Origin: Bacillota bacterium
GTDB taxonomy: Bacteria > Bacillota > Clostridia > Tissierellales > Sedimentibacteraceae
Length of the DNA stretch: 19,902 nt
Reading direction: 5' to 3'
Assembly (NCBI GenBank): GCA_023425285.1
Contig: JAFACY010000090.1
Coordinates: forward strand, 1-19,902
Part shown: piece by piece, positions 6,462 through 15,100 of the stretch
Numbering within the stretch: position 1 is the first letter of the stretch
Layout: every line of letters begins with the position of its first letter
The notes under the pieces: model-generated
Told to the model about the DNA's origin: nothing
Database searches by the model: none
Seen by the model: the letters and a program-made list of their open reading frames with translations, nothing else
Translations under genes and position numbers: made by a program

Positions 6462-7170
6462 AGTATTCCTCTTTTTTTAAGGAGCCTGCGCATGTTTTAA
6501 AATTACAATTATATTTTTTTAAATACGCCGAAAGCTCTCTTGAATTTTTAATATCTTCTTCTGTATCAGCCTGATTCAGAAATAGGTATACATACCCGTC
6601 AGAATTCTTAAAAAGTCCATTTTTTCGGGTACATATTTTTTGTACAGCTTTAAAATCAAGTATATCACTATAATCTGTCAATATATTAAATTCATCATAG
6701 TTATGCACAAAATCAGAATCTATCCTTTTATTAATTATATTTGCCGGGATTATGCCTATGGTTTTACCGGATGAATTCAATATTACGGGCTCATGCTCTT
6801 TCCAGCCCTTCAAGGGCAAACCTCTCGAACCATCCGCTTCTATTAATATTATATCAAAATATTTTATTAAAATGTCTGAATCATCATCATTTATACCGAT
6901 TAATTTATTGCTTTGGGCATTATAGCCACCTGCAACCACTATTACTCCATTTTCAGTTTTATTATGATCATTTATAAAGGCCTCAAGAGTTGTGTATATC
7001 TTGTATTTTTTATCAGGCATATAAATTTTAGTACTTGTAGTCACAAGAACCTTGTACGTATCCTTCAATTCATCTGCAAGTTTAAACATGAACGTCGTCT
7101 TGCCGCCGCTTCCCACAATGGATACTACATCACCTTTTTTTATATCAAAAATCGAAGACAGATTGTTCAT
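6451..7170 (-). CDS. yqeC: YqeC, selenium-dependent molybdenum hydroxylase accessory protein
   Basis: From the ATG at 7170 this is a 239-residue protein of the YqeC family, a P-loop-like ATPase that co-occurs with SelD, YqeB and Se-dependent molybdenum hydroxylases and is thought to help build or insert the selenium-containing cofactor. Visible motifs are V-V-S-I-V-G-S-G-G-K-T-T at 15-26 (P-loop-like), T-T-S-T-K-I-Y, and the family hallmark I-E-A-D-G-S-R-G-L-P-L-K-G-W with following E-H-E-P-V. The frame extends to 7209, but GGAG lies 10 bases before 7170 and the extra 13 residues are not family-like. It overlaps the downstream mocA-yqeB by 11 bases, indicating coupled translation. A 76-base palindrome separates it from xdh upstream. 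The biochemical activity is not proven for the family. Confidence 0.88.
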   Translation of the reverse strand: MNNLSSIFDIKKGDVVSIVGSGGKTTFMFKLADELKDTYKVLVTTSTKIYMPDKKYKIYTTLEAFINDHNKTENGVIVVAGGYNAQSNKLIGINDDDSDILIKYFDIILIEADGSRGLPLKGWKEHEPVILNSSGKTIGIIPANIINKRIDSDFVHNYDEFNILTDYSDILDFKAVQKICTRKNGLFKNSDGYVYLFLNQADTEEDIKNSRELSAYLKKYNCNFKTCAGSLKKEEYYEC

Positions 7171-7222
7171 AATAAATAATCTCCATATATATTTACAATA
7201 TATTAACATAAAAAATAAGAAA

Positions 7223-7298
7223 TGTCATCCTGAGCGTAAGCGAAGAATCTCAGAACTTCAAGACTAAGATTCTTCGGGCTGAATCCCTCAGAATGACA
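7223..7298 (-). repeat. Palindromic interspersed repeat between xdh and yqeC
   Basis: The outer arms TGTCATCCTGAG (7223-7234) and CTCAGAATGACA (7287-7298) are inverted with one mismatch. The inner arms CGAAGAATCT (7241-7250) and AGATTCTTCG (7267-7276) pair perfectly around a 16-base loop. It starts 5 bases after the xdh stop. The words TGTCAT-CTGAG and CGAAGAATCTC are typical of a dispersed palindromic element common in many bacterial genomes, whose spurious translation gives C-H-P-E-R-K-R-R-I. In RNA it would form a long hairpin that could trim or partly terminate the xdh message. Confidence 0.75.
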
Positions 7299-7303
7299 CA
7301 AAA

Positions 7304-9910
7304 TTATTTTTTATAAAACGTACCTTGTAACGGCAATTTGTATCTGAAAATACCGTCTTTTTTATAATAAGCATTCTGACATGCCGGAGCTCCGGGTATT
7401 ACGACTATTTCTCCCAATCCTTTTGCACCATATGCCACTCCGTTCGTATTATTCTTTTCGATTAAATGTATTTCCACTTCAGGCATCTGCGTGGCTCTGA
7501 AAAGACCTAAGGTCCCAAATTTCACCTGAGGAACTCCATCCTTCAGAGGAAAATCTTCTGTCAATCCATAACCCAATGCCATTGCAACTCCGCCTTCTAT
7601 CTGACCCTTTGCAGCCTTAGGATTAATCGCTCTTCCCACATCATGAGCTGCAACAACCTTGTGAAGCTTCCCTTCGTTGTCGATTATCACTAATTGAGTT
7701 GCATAGCCGTAGGAAATATGACTGACCGGATTTGACTTTAAAGAGCCTAACGGATCTGTTTTAAAATCAAATTCACCTATAAATTCCATTCCCTCCAGAC
7801 TTTCAAGAGAGTTTCCTTTTTCTATTTCAGCCTTTAACTGCAATGAAGCAATACGTGCCGCTTCCCCGGTAAAAGTCGTTTGTCTCGAAGCCGTAGTAGT
7901 GCCTGCATCAGGTGCAGTCCTGGTATCCGGATGTTCAATGATAACCTTGTCACTTGTTAAAGCGGCTGTATCACATATTATCTGCATCAGTACAGTCTGT
8001 ATGCCCTGACCTATAGCCCCTGCAGAGGATCTTGCGTGAACCTTGCCGTTGGATATAAATAAATTACATCTTCCCGGATCGGGAACGGCAACACCAAGTC
8101 CGGCATTCTTCATAGCACAAGCTATTCCCACATGATAATTTGGATCCTTCTCATATTTTTCAAAATTATCCTTTACGGCTTCCAGTGTTTCAGCCATTCC
8201 CGTACCGTTATCGGCCATCTGACCGTTGGGAAGAGACTGACCCGTCCTGATTGCATTTTTGTATCTTATTTCCCAGCCCGACAGTCCGGTTTTTTCGGCA
8301 AGCTCATTTATCAGGCATTCAATTGCAAAAGCCGATTGTGTGACACCAAATCCTCTGAATGCTCCTGCAGGGGGATTGTTTGTATAATACGCATTTCCTT
8401 CAATATCCACATTATGATAATTATATGGTCCTCCTGCGTGAGTACATGCTCTTTGCAGGACCGGACCTCCCAATGAGCCATAAGCACCTGTATCCGAAGT
8501 AATTCTTGCTTTCATGCCTTTAAATATTCCGTCTTCGTCACATCCGATTTTAAAGTACATTTTCATTGCGTGGCGTTTAGGATGATAATTTATGCTTTCC
8601 TGCCTGCTGAAGGATACCTTTACAGGTCTTTTTGTCAGAAATGCACAAAGTGCTGCCTGATGCTGCACACTCATGTCTTCCTTACCACCGAATCCTCCTC
8701 CCACAACAGCACTCTGTATTCTTACCTTTTCCTTCGGTATACCAAGGTATTCACTTATTTCGTTATATTCGTCATATATGCCCTGACCTCCGGTTATAAC
8801 AATTATACCGTCATCATCAGGTATGCCTACTGCCGTTTCGGGCTCTAAAAAGGCATGCTCAGTAGCAGGTACCTCAAAGATTCCCTCTGCCACATATTTC
8901 GAACCGGATAAAGCCGCTTCAGCATCTCCTCTTTTCATTTCCTGATGAGAGTAAAGATTGTTTTCCGGGATAATAAACTTCCCGAACATTGTATAGCCCT
9001 CACTGTGAATCTGATGAGCACCGTGAGCCATTGCTTCCTCAGTGGTGGTGATTGGCTTCAATACCTCATATTCCACCTTTACAGCTTTCACCGCTTCTTC
9101 TGCTTGTTCCTTTGTTTCTGCCACAACCATGGCAATTGTATCTCCGATGCACTTAGTTTGTTCTCCCACATCTATCATTCCCGGCCAATCGTGAGCAAGA
9201 TGTCCGATATATCTGTTGCCGGGTATATCCTTGGCAGTATATACCGCAACTACTCCGGGCATAATCAGCGCATCACTTATATCAACAGACAGCACCTTTG
9301 CCCGCGCATATGCGGAAAACACATTTTTACCGTACAGCATACCATCGTAAAAGTAATCATCGGCATATTTTGCTTTACCCAAGGTTTTATCCTTTGAATC
9401 CACCCTGAAAATGTCCATTCCGATTTTAACAGTGTAATCCACCTCAGGCAGTTCCTGATTGTTTCTGAATATATCAGCAGCAAGCAATATTGCTTCCTCT
9501 ATTCTTACGTATCCCGTGCATCTGCATATATTATTTTTTATTGCTTTTTTTACATCTTCTCTGTTGGGACTTGCGTTTTTGTCAATCAATGCTTTAGCAC
9601 TTATAATCATACCCGGTATACAAAATCCGCATTGAACGGCTCCCGCCTTGCCGAAAGCATAGCTGTAAACATCCTTTTCTCTTTCACTCAAGCCTTCGGC
9701 CGTGATTATTTCTTTATCCACAAATCTGGAAAGTTTCATGACACAGGACTTAACAACCTTACCGTCCACAAGTATTGAACAAGCGCCGCAAGCACCCTCA
9801 TTGCATCCGTTTTTAACCGATATGAGATGCAGATCATCCCTCAGATAATCCATAAGCTTCTTATCTTGTTCAACTTCATAGGTATTTCCGTTTATATTCA
9901 GTAAATACAT
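7304..9910 (-). CDS. Selenium-dependent xanthine dehydrogenase family protein (2Fe-2S plus molybdopterin domains)
   Basis: This protein of 868 residues is a molybdenum hydroxylase with two fused parts. Residues 1-150 hold two [2Fe-2S] clusters: Cys 36, 41, 44 and 56 (plant-ferredoxin type), and Cys 94, 97, 129 and 131 (C-G-F-C and C-R-C-T-G-Y). Residues 165-868 are the molybdopterin-binding large domain, with G-G-G-F-G-G-K-E-D at 404-412, P-A-G-A-F-R-G-F-G around 514-522 and K-G-L-G-E at 830-834; E834 corresponds to the catalytic Glu of xanthine oxidase. The neighbours yqeC and mocA-yqeB mark it as a member that needs a labile selenium on Mo, not selenocysteine. There is no FAD domain and no FAD-subunit gene nearby, so the electron acceptor is unclear. 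The substrate is probably a purine such as xanthine, urate or a dioxopurine. ATG 9910 has AAAGGAT upstream; hydA ends 16 bases before. Confidence 0.9.
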   Translation of the reverse strand: MYLLNINGNTYEVEQDKKLMDYLRDDLHLISVKNGCNEGACGACSILVDGKVVKSCVMKLSRFVDKEIITAEGLSEREKDVYSYAFGKAGAVQCGFCIPGMIISAKALIDKNASPNREDVKKAIKNNICRCTGYVRIEEAILLAADIFRNNQELPEVDYTVKIGMDIFRVDSKDKTLGKAKYADDYFYDGMLYGKNVFSAYARAKVLSVDISDALIMPGVVAVYTAKDIPGNRYIGHLAHDWPGMIDVGEQTKCIGDTIAMVVAETKEQAEEAVKAVKVEYEVLKPITTTEEAMAHGAHQIHSEGYTMFGKFIIPENNLYSHQEMKRGDAEAALSGSKYVAEGIFEVPATEHAFLEPETAVGIPDDDGIIVITGGQGIYDEYNEISEYLGIPKEKVRIQSAVVGGGFGGKEDMSVQHQAALCAFLTKRPVKVSFSRQESINYHPKRHAMKMYFKIGCDEDGIFKGMKARITSDTGAYGSLGGPVLQRACTHAGGPYNYHNVDIEGNAYYTNNPPAGAFRGFGVTQSAFAIECLINELAEKTGLSGWEIRYKNAIRTGQSLPNGQMADNGTGMAETLEAVKDNFEKYEKDPNYHVGIACAMKNAGLGVAVPDPGRCNLFISNGKVHARSSAGAIGQGIQTVLMQIICDTAALTSDKVIIEHPDTRTAPDAGTTTASRQTTFTGEAARIASLQLKAEIEKGNSLESLEGMEFIGEFDFKTDPLGSLKSNPVSHISYGYATQLVIIDNEGKLHKVVAAHDVGRAINPKAAKGQIEGGVAMALGYGLTEDFPLKDGVPQVKFGTLGLFRATQMPEVEIHLIEKNNTNGVAYGAKGLGEIVVIPGAPACQNAYYKKDGIFRYKLPLQGTFYKK

Positions 9911-9926
9911 AATAATTATCCTTTCA

Positions 9927-11297
9927 TTAATTTTTTTTAATTAATTTTCTCTCAACAAACTGTCCGTTGCCCATTTCAACTTCCAATTTATTATCCTGAA
10001 TTATTATGTCGCCTCTCAGAATTGTTGTTTCCACTGTGTAATCTAACTCAAATCCTTCATACGGTGTATAGTCGGTCCTGCTGTGACGATTTTCCTGTTT
10101 TATTATTTCATTGTTTTCAGATATTATAATTATGTCCGCATCCGAGCCGACTTGTATTGTTCCTTTTTTAGGATATAAATTAAATATTTCTGCCGGCCTG
10201 GTTGATAATTTGTCAATAATTTTATTTATGGATATTCCCCTCTTAATACCTTCAGTCAGAATGATTTCCATTCTTTCCTCAACTCCCGGCACTCCTCCGG
10301 GTGCAATAGTAAAATCATTTTTTGCATTTAGTTTTTGCTCCAGAAAAAACGGACAATGATCCGTTGCAATGACATCAACATCATCATTAAGCACACCCTT
10401 CCATAAAGCCTCAACATCCTCTGTTTTTCTGAGAGGCGGTGCCATTATATATTTCAGACCTTCGTTATTTTCTTTGTTATAGCAATCTTCCGTCAACGTC
10501 AGATATTGTGTACAGGTTTCACAGTATATATTTTTGGATCCTCGTTTTCTTGCTGTAATTATTTCATCGAGTCCTTTTTTTGTAGAAACATGTACAAAGT
10601 ACAAATGAGGAAATCCGGCAATCTCACTTAAATATATCATCCTGTTAATCGCTTCCGCTTCCGTGGAATCCGGTCTTGATAATGCATGATATATGGGCTT
10701 TGAATTATTTAAGTCTTTGTAAAAATTTCTCATATGTCGTATGGCTCCGTCATTCTCGGCATGAACCGCAATAACTGTATTCGTTTTTTTAGCCTGAATG
10801 AGTACTTTGAGTATTTCTTCATCGCTGAGCATATTATCGTAGGTCATGTATATCTTAAAGCTCGTTATACCTTCATCAACCAGCTCATCCATTTCAGACA
10901 GATTCTGTCCGGGCTGTATAACTCCATGAAAGCTGTAATCCGTGACGGCCTTTCCCTGAGCAAGTTTATGATATTCGTCTATCTGATGTCTCAGTGAGCA
11001 TCCCTTGGGACCAAAGGCTATGTGGTCAATAATGGTTGTGGTTCCTCCGAAGCCGGCGGCCACGGTTCCCGTATAAAAATCATCTATGGCTCTGTATTTA
11101 CCCAAATCCAGGTCCATGTGCGTGTGCACATCCACACCTCCGGGCAGTATAAGCTTGTTGTCCGCATTTATTATTTTATAATTTTTTGATTCTATGTTTG
11201 ATCCTATTTGCTTTATTATGCCGTTTTCAATTAAGATGTCGGCTTTATAGCTTTTCATGTTATCGTTGATTAATCCGTTTTTTATAATTAGATTCAT
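9927..11297 (-). CDS. hydA: Dihydropyrimidinase/hydantoinase-family amidohydrolase HydA
   Basis: This cyclic amidohydrolase has 456 residues from the ATG at 11297. Binuclear metal-site residues are visible: V-D-V-H-T-H (H58, H60), F-K-I-Y-M-T (K148, carbamylated in the family), A-V-H-A-E-N (H179), Y-F-V-H-V-S (H236) and I-A-T-D-H-C-P (D313). The family opens dihydropyrimidine and hydantoin rings by amide hydrolysis, yielding ureido acids. In this cluster the likely substrate is a reduced purine-derived ring. The reading frame is open to 11414, but those 39 extra residues come from a hairpin-rich leader, while AAGGGAG lies 8 bases before 11297 and the family normally begins M-N-L-I-I-K-N-G. 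It is followed by xdh after 16 bases. Known orthologues (ygeZ/hyuA) sit in the same locus in E. coli and gut anaerobes. Confidence 0.92.
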   Translation of the reverse strand: MNLIIKNGLINDNMKSYKADILIENGIIKQIGSNIESKNYKIINADNKLILPGGVDVHTHMDLDLGKYRAIDDFYTGTVAAGFGGTTTIIDHIAFGPKGCSLRHQIDEYHKLAQGKAVTDYSFHGVIQPGQNLSEMDELVDEGITSFKIYMTYDNMLSDEEILKVLIQAKKTNTVIAVHAENDGAIRHMRNFYKDLNNSKPIYHALSRPDSTEAEAINRMIYLSEIAGFPHLYFVHVSTKKGLDEIITARKRGSKNIYCETCTQYLTLTEDCYNKENNEGLKYIMAPPLRKTEDVEALWKGVLNDDVDVIATDHCPFFLEQKLNAKNDFTIAPGGVPGVEERMEIILTEGIKRGISINKIIDKLSTRPAEIFNLYPKKGTIQVGSDADIIIISENNEIIKQENRHSRTDYTPYEGFELDYTVETTILRGDIIIQDNKLEVEMGNGQFVERKLIKKN

Positions 11298-11444
11298 GGC
11301 AGACTCCCTTAAGTACATCTCGCAAATTCGAGATAACGCAGTCGAATTCACCAATGTTTCAGCTCCCTCTGGTCGCAAACATTGGGAATTCGTTGCGAAA
11401 GACCTACCGACCATTTCTCAGAAAAAACGCTGAGAAATGTGGTC
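11298..11444 (-). promoter_or_regulatory. Hairpin-rich leader between the permease and hydA
   Basis: This gap of about 145 bases holds three inverted repeats. GACCATTTCTCAG (11409-11421) pairs with CTGAGAAATG-t-GGTC (11430-11444) and overlaps the permease stop codon. CGAATTC-a-CCAATGTTT (11343-11359) pairs with AAACATTGG-g-AATTCG (11377-11392). ATCTCG (minus strand) pairs with CGAGAT at about 11318-11335, just before the hydA ribosome site. No match to a riboswitch class that I know is evident. It could be a structured attenuator, an mRNA-processing element or an inserted composite repeat. I see no gene in it. Confidence 0.55.
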
Positions 11445-12804
11445 AGGGCTTCTTCTTCTCCTCCATAGCCGCTCTCTCCGCTTGTTCCTGTGACAGAGAT
11501 TTTTTCGGTAATATAATATTTAACATAAATACAACTACTGTAGCTAATACTACCGGTGAACTTGCAAATACCATGGTAAACCAGTCAGGCAGATATTGTA
11601 ATCCCTCTTTAGGTATCTGTGTAATTCCCATTCCCAATGCAATACCAAGACCTACAATTGTTGTATTTCTCACAGACATTTCATCCTGTACTATAAGTCT
11701 CATACCTGTCATGGTTATCTGTGCAAATACGGAAATTGTTGCGCCGCCTATAACAGCCTGAGGAATCGACGTCATTAACGCACCAAACTTAGGTATCAGT
11801 CCTGCTATCAATATCATAAGAGCAGTCAATCTGAACACCTTTAAGCTTACAACCTTGGTCATAGCCACTATTCCAACATTTTGACTGTATGTTGCTGTAG
11901 GCAGCGCACCTATTAATGAACCAAGCACACTTACTACACCGTTTGCTTTGATACCGCCTGAAAGCTCTTTATCAGTTGCTTCCCTGTCCATACCACCCAC
12001 TGTGGTTCCCGATAAATCTCCCACTGCCTGAACAGAATTGACAACATACATTACTGCCATACTTATACAAGCCGCAATCGGAAATTCTAATTTATAAGGA
12101 AGTATGGTCGGCAGACTGAACCAGGACGCTGAACGTATTGAATCAAATGTTACTATGCCTGCCGCTAAGCTTGCAATGTATCCTACAACTATACCGATCA
12201 ATATTGACGCAAGCTTTATGTATCCTTTTCCGAACATGTTACACATTAAAACCACGACAAGCGTTAAAATTGCAACTCCCCAATATACTAAGCCGCCGTA
12301 TCTCGGGTCTGCAGCCGGAAATCCTCCCGCCATGTAATTAACCGCAACTCTGTACAGAGACAATCCTATTGTAAACACAACCGTTCCCGCCACCATAGGA
12401 GGGAAAAACTTTCTGATTTTTTCTATGAATATACCCACTATAAATGCGGTAATACCACCTATAACCTGCGTTCCCAACACGGCACCTATACCATATTGAC
12501 CACCTATGGCTAAAATGGTCGGTATGTATGCAAAGCTCACTCCTATTACAACCGGCAGCCTTGAACCAATACCCAGAATCGGTGTTGACTGCAAAAATGT
12601 TCCTATTGCAGCTATGAACATGCTTGCCTGAACAAGTAAAATACGTTGTTCATTATTAAACCCTATTGCACCGGACAATACTAAAGCCGGCAATACATTT
12701 CCTACTATCATCGCCAGTAAATGCTGCAAGGACATTGGTGTTACAATGCTTAAGCTTGGATTGCTCTCCAGGCTGAACAGTGAGTTGTTAGTATCTTTTT
12801 TCAT
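11443..12804 (-). CDS. NCS2/NAT-family purine (xanthine/urate-type) permease
   Basis: This integral membrane protein of 453 residues has about 12-14 hydrophobic segments and belongs to the nucleobase-ascorbate transporter family. It has the Q-H motif in TM1 (Q27, H28) and the NAT signature Q-N-V-G-I-V-A-M-T-K at 308-317. It presumably imports the purine broken down by the cluster. Oddly, the TM8 motif normally E-x-x-G-D reads Q-A-V-G-D (Q259), and the TM9 position normally Asp in A-D-G reads A-N-G (N288), so two acidic residues important for substrate and proton coupling in characterised members appear as amides. The ATG at 12804 has GGAGGAG 6 bases upstream, 22 bases after ssnA. The C-terminal tail is charged (E-E-K-K-K). 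Substrate among xanthine, urate and uracil cannot be fixed from the sequence. Confidence 0.88.
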   Translation of the reverse strand: MKKDTNNSLFSLESNPSLSIVTPMSLQHLLAMIVGNVLPALVLSGAIGFNNEQRILLVQASMFIAAIGTFLQSTPILGIGSRLPVVIGVSFAYIPTILAIGGQYGIGAVLGTQVIGGITAFIVGIFIEKIRKFFPPMVAGTVVFTIGLSLYRVAVNYMAGGFPAADPRYGGLVYWGVAILTLVVVLMCNMFGKGYIKLASILIGIVVGYIASLAAGIVTFDSIRSASWFSLPTILPYKLEFPIAACISMAVMYVVNSVQAVGDLSGTTVGGMDREATDKELSGGIKANGVVSVLGSLIGALPTATYSQNVGIVAMTKVVSLKVFRLTALMILIAGLIPKFGALMTSIPQAVIGGATISVFAQITMTGMRLIVQDEMSVRNTTIVGLGIALGMGITQIPKEGLQYLPDWFTMVFASSPVVLATVVVFMLNIILPKKSLSQEQAERAAMEEKKKP

Positions 12805-12826
12805 TGTTGCTCCTCCGATTTATATT

Positions 12827-14149
12827 CTACATAAATTTCCATACTTCTTTTACTCTTTCACGGGACTTACTCATAATTTCTTTCACATCAGCTGTCAATA
12901 TTTCTCTGTCCTTCATTACAAATTTTCCGTTTATAATTGTATTTTCTACTATTCTTCCGGTCATTCCGAACAATGCGTGACCAAACCAATTATCCTTTGT
13001 CATAGGTGTCAGGGGATCATAATTCAACGTTATTATGTCCGCATAACCGCCCTTTTTTAAAATTCCTATATCTCTGTTGAAGTATTTACCCATAATTTTA
13101 GGATTGTTTTCAAACTGCATTTTTTTAGTTTCATTAAAGCCTACAGTTGGGTCACACAATTGATGGCTTTGTAAAATGTTTGCCACCTTCATTGATTCAA
13201 ACATATCGTTTGTGTATGCATCCGTCCCCAGTCCGACTCTCAGTCCATGTCTAAGCATTGAAGCAACCGGAGGACATCCCACTGCATTGTTCATATTTGA
13301 TTCCGGGTTGTGAACCACGCTTGTATCGGTGTGTTTCAATATTTCAATTTCTCTTTGATTTATATGAACACCATGGACGGCAATTGTTCTTTCGCCTAAA
13401 ATGCCGAAATCATGCAGCCTTTCAACAACTCTCCTGCCGTATTTTTTCAGGGAATCATATTGATCCTCTATTCCTTCGGCAACGTGTATATGGTAGCCGT
13501 CATAAACTCCTTCCATTGCTTCCTTTACCTTGTAAAGTGTTTCGTCGGATAATGTAAAGGATGCATGAAGACCAAACAGCGCCTTAACCATGTCGTCATC
13601 ATTTTTTATGCATTCCTTAATGAAATCCACATTTTCTTTTATTTCTTTGAGAGTTATATCCCTTCCGTCTCTGTCGGAAACCTCATAGCATATGGAGGTT
13701 CTTATGCCGAGCTGTCTTGCAGCATCTGCAATTGCGAACAAGCTGCCTGTCACTGAATTTGGTCCGGAATGATGGTCAATAACCGTGGTAACACCGTTTT
13801 GAATGGATTCTATATATGTGGTCAATGCGTTTAAGCTCACATCTTCAAGCGTAAGTCTCCTGTCCAGGCTCCACCACAAATTTTCAAGAACCGTAAAAAA
13901 ATCTGTTGTGGGTCTGCTCACCGACATTCCTCTTGCATACGCACTGTATATGTGACTATGTGCACATATCATACCCGGCATTACTACGTTGTTTCTGACA
14001 TCAATAAACTCTTCATTTTTGTATTTGTTTTTTATTTCATCCAGATTTCCGATATCTTCGATTACATTGTCTTTAATGTATATTGCCCCGTTATCATAAA
14101 AATTATTGGATGAATCATTAGTAATAATTTTACCGTTTCCTATTATCAT
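12827..14149 (-). CDS. ssnA: Putative aminohydrolase SsnA
   Basis: This 440-residue protein is from the amidohydrolase superfamily (chlorohydrolase/guanine-deaminase-like). Metal and catalytic residues are seen at C-A-H-S-H (H64, H66), H-I-H-V-A-E (H222, with E225), A-V-H-G-V-H (H259) and L-G-T-D-A (D310). The motif P-G-M-I-C-A-H-S-H-I-Y-S-A-Y-A-R-G-M is the SsnA hallmark. SsnA was named in E. coli for a growth-phase effect, but its gene sits beside ygfK, hydA and xdhD in that species and in urate-degrading gut anaerobes. A deaminase or ring-opening hydrolase role on a purine intermediate is therefore likely, not proven. ATG 14149 is preceded by GAGGTATCT; arcC ends 18 bases upstream and the permease starts 22 bases downstream. 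Confidence 0.9.
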   Translation of the reverse strand: MIIGNGKIITNDSSNNFYDNGAIYIKDNVIEDIGNLDEIKNKYKNEEFIDVRNNVVMPGMICAHSHIYSAYARGMSVSRPTTDFFTVLENLWWSLDRRLTLEDVSLNALTTYIESIQNGVTTVIDHHSGPNSVTGSLFAIADAARQLGIRTSICYEVSDRDGRDITLKEIKENVDFIKECIKNDDDMVKALFGLHASFTLSDETLYKVKEAMEGVYDGYHIHVAEGIEDQYDSLKKYGRRVVERLHDFGILGERTIAVHGVHINQREIEILKHTDTSVVHNPESNMNNAVGCPPVASMLRHGLRVGLGTDAYTNDMFESMKVANILQSHQLCDPTVGFNETKKMQFENNPKIMGKYFNRDIGILKKGGYADIITLNYDPLTPMTKDNWFGHALFGMTGRIVENTIINGKFVMKDREILTADVKEIMSKSRERVKEVWKFM

Positions 14150-14167
14150 CAGATACCTCTATTCCTT

Positions 14168-15100
14168 TTATGAATAAATCCACGTACCGGTCTTTCCAGC
14201 CAAGCCATCGGCAGCCTTTTCCAGTGAAGTTATTAAAGCTCTCCTGCCGGGTTTTGATGATGCAAATGCAATTGCTGCTCTTACTTTGGGCAGCATCGAG
14301 CCCTCTGCAAATTCCTTGTTTGCAATGTGCATTTCAGCCGTCGATATATCCAGCTCAGACAACCATTCCTGATCCGGCTTGCCAAATCTTATGGCTACTT
14401 TTTCAACTGCAGTCAATACTACAAAGCTGTCAGCATCTATTTTTTCGGCTAAAAGCGAGCTTGCAAAATCCTTATCTATTACCGCTCCCACACCCTTCAA
14501 ATGATTGCCTTGCTTAATAACAGGGATTCCGCCTCCGCCGCACGCTATTACCAATTGCCCGGCCTTCATAAGATCCCTGACCGTATCAATTTCCACTATG
14601 TCCTGAGGTTTTGGTGATGCAACAACCCTTCTGTAGCCGCGACCTGAATCCTCAACGATTACCATGCCGTTATCTCTTCCCGCTTCCGCCTCCTGTTCTG
14701 TCATAAAAGGTCCTATCGGCTTTGTAGGTCTTTCAAATGCCGGATCCTTCTCATCAACGATTACCTGAGTTATTATTGATGTTACCGGCTTTTCTATTCC
14801 CCTGTCCAACAGTTCTTCTCTCAATGCGTTTTGCAGGTCGTATCCTATGTACGCCTGACTCATTGCAACACACATTGAAAGAGGCATAAAAGGAAATTTC
14901 GGATCAACCTTTCCATATTCCGCAAAGGCATTGTTTATCATGCCAACCTGAGGTCCGTTTCCATGTGCAATAACAACATCGTAGTTTGCTTCCACCAGAT
15001 CTGCTATTGCTTTTGCCGTATATTTTACTGCATCCATCTGTTCGGATAATGTACTTCCCAATGCGTTTCCGCCTAATGCTATAACTATTTTTTTATTCAT
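14168..15100 (-). CDS. arcC: Carbamate kinase
   Basis: This 310-residue protein is the normal length for carbamate kinase, which transfers phosphate from carbamoyl phosphate to ADP, yielding ATP, ammonia and carbon dioxide. The N-terminal A-L-G-G-N-A-L-G (8-15) and H-G-N-G-P-Q-V-G (about 46-53) motifs of the amino-acid-kinase fold are intact, and the C-terminal P-K-V-R-A-A-I region is also typical. The start ATG at 15100 overlaps the ygfK stop by 8 bases, and GGAGG in the end of ygfK serves as the ribosome site. No arginine deiminase or ornithine carbamoyltransferase gene is present; the carbamoyl-phosphate source is best explained by YgeW. This gene is the only obvious substrate-level ATP-forming step in the locus. 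Confidence 0.95.
   Translation of the reverse strand: MNKKIVIALGGNALGSTLSEQMDAVKYTAKAIADLVEANYDVVIAHGNGPQVGMINNAFAEYGKVDPKFPFMPLSMCVAMSQAYIGYDLQNALREELLDRGIEKPVTSIITQVIVDEKDPAFERPTKPIGPFMTEQEAEAGRDNGMVIVEDSGRGYRRVVASPKPQDIVEIDTVRDLMKAGQLVIACGGGGIPVIKQGNHLKGVGAVIDKDFASSLLAEKIDADSFVVLTAVEKVAIRFGKPDQEWLSELDISTAEMHIANKEFAEGSMLPKVRAAIAFASSKPGRRALITSLEKAADGLAGKTGTWIYS

Noticed and set aside
7052..7267. Small plus-strand frame ending in a C-H-P-E-R-K-R-R-I-like peptide
   Set aside because: It is antisense to yqeC and its tail is a translation of the palindromic repeat, a well-known source of false proteins.
7304..9910. Selenocysteine codon or SECIS element in xdh
   Set aside because: The frame is open without an internal TGA, and family knowledge places selenium on the molybdenum cofactor, not in the chain.
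11298..11414. N-terminal extension of hydA to 11414
   Set aside because: The extra 39 residues come from the hairpin-rich leader, are not like the amidohydrolase family, and a good ribosome site lies directly before 11297.
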